Positions 60,961 to 63,576 of a stretch of 63,576 nucleotides of DNA are shown piece after piece. A program made the position numbers and the translations under genes. Under the pieces are notes generated by a model, which was not told the origin of the DNA, ran no database searches, and saw only the letters and a list, made by a program, of their open reading frames with translations. Numbering within the stretch: position 1 is the first letter of the stretch; every line of letters begins with the position of its first letter. This DNA is from Asparagopsis taxiformis (Eukaryota > Rhodophyta > Florideophyceae > Bonnemaisoniales > Bonnemaisoniaceae), in assembly GCA_030407315.1 (NCBI GenBank), contig JALQPE010000359.1, positions 1 through 63,576 on the forward strand, written 5' to 3'.

Positions 60961-63576
60961 TGAGCCGGCTTAAGGGCTTTTGTCAGGAGGTCTGGTGGGA
61001 TTCATCGAGGATGAGATGTGCGTTGGGATAATGAAGTTGTTGCGCACTTGTTCTTTGACCCAGTGGTATTTTAAGTCAATATGGCGTGATTTGGGGGTCG
61101 GAAATTTGGCTTTGGCTGTTGTGATGGCGGCAGCATTATCGATGAAGAGCGGAATCGGTTGACCATCGTGGTGTTGGAGTTCTGTAAACAAGTTGGAGAC
61201 TGTGCGGAGCAGTTCGGTTGTGTGAAACGAGGCAATGTATCTGCTGCAAAAGTGGATGGTGATACGTGCGTTGGCGTTTTGATTGCCACAAGATGGGAGC
61301 ACCGTTGTAGAAGATAATTTAACCCGAGGTTGAGCGGGGAGTTTTTGGACATGCCGCATGATCAGAGTCGGAGTACGCGGTGAGTGTGAATGAGAGTTTT
61401 CGTGGGAAAGTGATTCCTGTTGTCATGGTTCCTTCAAGAAACGCAGGACGCGTAGTGCAGATTTCCAGTCATGAGTGGTTGGCTGATGAGCTGAGCGGCT
61501 CAGGAATCCGACAATAAAGGATATGTCTGGTTGTAGTAGGTAGAAAATCCGCAAAGCGGCAGAACTACCCTACAGGTGTCCCGAGCCTCGGTAGTGTGGT
61601 AGAGCAAGCGAATCTTGCGTCAACCGCCGATAGCGAGTATACCACGAAAGGTCTTCGGTAATGCCGGGTGAAGGTTGGGGGGGTGCTCACGCACGAAGTA
61701 CGTATTGATGGAGCGAAAGACGTAACCCGTCGAGCTGTATAGCTAAAGCTAATTCGTCCTGGAAGGATAGAATAGAGCAATGCAAACACTGTTCAGTGGA
61801 GCCGTAAATTCCACGTGAGTTTACGTTACCTCTAAAGGTTAAGCACTCTGGCTAATCCAGAGGCATTATACTAGACTAAGTTACTGTAAACAGTTAGGGT
61901 AGGTAGACAGTTAGGAATAAATATCCTTATGTGCACCAATCAGATCCCTGATTATGGCGACTGCGGAAGCCCGCGAGATCACCAACTGTTAGTGTTACAG
62001 TGTAAAGGTAGCTAAGTCAGCTTAGTTAAAATTTGCCCTTGGGGGTCTTTAGTTGTCCCAATGGGTCCCTTTCCATCACTGGTCCGAGATACAGCGAGGC
62101 TGTTTCCATTGGTTATTCCCGAACCGGGGTCGTCCAATAGGATGCCGACACGACCCCACCAGGGCAGACCACACCGTGGTATGACATCTGGTCTTGTCGA
62201 ATCAGCGAGTTATCGCAGTGAACCGATCAAACCTTTGTAATCATGAGTAGATTTGCCAAGCGGCTTAACGGACGTGGAGTTTGGGGTAATTAATTCAGAT
62301 GCTATGGGTGATGATCACGTCTTGGCTTCCGTAAGGCGGTATTTTTGGAGTAGATCGTGGATGTAGCTCGGTTGGGATATCTGAATTCCATCCCTAGAGT
62401 GGGAGACTTTCCAGCCGAGTATGTGTTGTACTTGGCCGAGATCCTTGAGTTTGTATTTGCGAGAGAGTTTGGTTTTGACTTTGTCAGAGAGGGGAGGTGG
62501 GTTTGTGAAACTAAGAAGTCATCAACAGTGATGGTGAGTAAGACAAAGTGTTTGGTTCGTGTTTCGTCGTGGAGGATAAAGGAACAAGGGTCTGATGTGA
62601 GGCGTGTGAATTTCATTTTTGGTGAGGAATGAAGCGAGGGCCGTCTGTAAAAATCTGCAAGCTTGTTTGCAGCCGTACATGTTCCCAGTTAGTTTGGAGA
62701 TGTGGTGGGTATTTTTCGGTGCCGTCGAAATGTTTGGTTGGCGGACTTTATAGTTGGTGTTGCTCTGTAAAGTTTTGATGGAGGAAGGCAGAATTTAAGT
62801 CCCAGTGGAACGTGTAATAGTTGTGAGGTGCAGCAAGGGAAACGGCAGAGCGGATTCTGGTCCCTCTGCGCAACGGGGCTAGAGAGGTCAGATGATCATA
62901 ATGTAAGCCTCGATTTGTCGATCTCCTCGGATGGTGCAGCGAACGTTGCGAATGGTTGGCTTGCCGTTGCTGTCCTTTTTCAGGCGCAGTGACAGTAGTG
63001 GTGGGGAGTAGGCGTGTATGGCTGGGACTTTGGATTTGTGGATGTATGTGAGGTGCCGCGTGCTTCCAGGCCATGATTTCCTTATGTAGGCGATTGACTA
63101 TTGGTGGCGTCTGGTGAATGCGAGCCATGAGCGAGAGTTTCAGTTCTGTAAATAGCGGTCATTAGAGGAGTGGGCTTGTGATGTGACGACCGGGTCTGTT
63201 GTAGGGTCATAGCTTTAGAAGTCGAGGATTCGGTAGCGGCTGATCTGGTTGGTGTGGGGTGTACACGTGATAATGGCGGTAGTCATAGCCGCCAATGTAG
63301 TGAACCGTGGTGGCACGCGGTGCCAGTTTGTGACGCGAGGAGGTTGTTAATGTAACCGGTGGTGCCCAAAGGGAAGTATGGTAATGTACTTCTGGTTGGC
63401 ATCCAAAACAGAGGGTCGCAGGAAGTGTTTGGTGACGCTGTGCGGGGTGTGGGTTGTGTGTGTCGCAGTTGCTAGGACTGCATAGTCCCAAAGCTTGAGG
63501 TGGGAGGTTAGAGGATAGCAGTGTCGCACGTGCTTCGTTCATGATTGTACGATTAATTAGTTCAGCCAGGGAGTTT
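60961..63576 (-). mobile_element. Copia-6: decayed Ty1/copia, 5' part outside the window
   Basis: Minus-strand copia motifs appear in broken frames from the right edge leftwards. They are the integrase end (TTVHYIGGYDYRHYHVYTP, 63300-63240), the RT start (FHWDLNSAFLHQNFTE, about 62770), the RT catalytic strand LTITVDDFLV (about 62540), LADSTRPD near 62200, then a solo LTR, and FIVGFLSRSAHQPTTHDWKS (about 61500). RNase H follows, with PLFIDNAAAITTAKAKF and SRHIDLKYHWVKEQ (61170-61060). It is closest to Copia-3 among the elements in the window. Many stops and frame changes make it dead. Confidence 0.8.
61532..62186. repeat. Solo LTR, 655 bases, inside Copia-6
   Basis: The copia protein context is continuous on both sides (STRPD then ISFIVGFLSRS) except for this block. 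It starts TGTAGTAGG, ends GGTATGACA and is flanked by the direct repeat TCTGGT (61526-61531 and 62187-62192). It contains no coding sequence, with CAGTTAGGGTAGGTAGACAG and AATAAATATCC near 61895-61930. It fits a solo LTR left by recombination between the two LTRs of another retrotransposon, unlike any LTR seen elsewhere in the window. Confidence 0.75.

Noticed and set aside
1..63576. tRNA or rRNA genes
   Set aside because: None recognised by eye; the only tRNA-related signals are primer-binding sites. A tRNAscan run would settle it.

Overview
The window reads as nuclear DNA of a eukaryote with compact, intron-poor genes and very heavy LTR-retrotransposon content. It has spliceosomal introns of 66-73 bases with a CTGAC branch motif, chromovirus and Ty1/copia elements, a condensation-fold acyltransferase, a membrane-anchored trypsin-like protease and a secreted relative of vanadium haloperoxidases. 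A red alga of the Chondrus (florideophyte) type fits best. That is inference from gene content, not from a marker gene. No rRNA, tRNA or CRISPR array was recognised.

Layout. 1-9480: decayed coding fragments (a SET-like remnant, an unknown basic/coiled-coil pseudogene, a Tudor-like reading frame, a BAH-like fragment) and several unusual tandem arrays. The most striking is at about 5930-7010, where nine units each carry a splice-donor-like, branch-like and acceptor-like signal. 9498-12.75 kb: decayed copia (Copia-1, +) split by a 1.2-kb insertion. 13.0-19.6 kb: host genes, namely a secreted Cys-rich protein, a condensation-domain acyltransferase and a membrane protein with one 73-base intron. 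19583-24126: intact copia (Copia-2, +; TSD GAAAC). 24302-40606: copia on the minus strand (Copia-3; TSD CTCAG), itself split by an 11-kb chromodomain Ty3/gypsy element (Gypsy-1, +, 26301-37378; TSD GCGGT). Copia-3 sits in the 5' part of a trypsin-like gene that resumes at 40607. 41919-43427: haloperoxidase-fold gene (-). 45559-56631: copia (Copia-4, +; TSD TCATG), split by an intact copia of another lineage (Copia-5, -, 50262-55458, with LTRs that look identical). 56.6-60.6 kb: degenerate PIF/Harbinger-type transposase and coiled-coil fragments. 60.96 kb to the end: decayed copia (Copia-6, -) carrying a 655-base solo LTR.

How it works together. Most of the window is layers of retrotransposition, and the target-site duplications give the order: Gypsy-1 entered Copia-3 after Copia-3 entered the trypsin locus, and Copia-5 entered Copia-4. 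Three copia elements place a primer-binding site complementary to the initiator tRNA-Met anticodon arm directly after the 5' LTR. In the two intact ones the ATG of that site is also the start codon of the polyprotein. Gypsy-1 joins gag and pol by an apparent -1 frameshift: a GGGAAAC heptamer followed by a perfect 10-bp stem. LTR pairs differ almost only by single-base indels, so some apparent frameshifts in the window may be sequencing errors.
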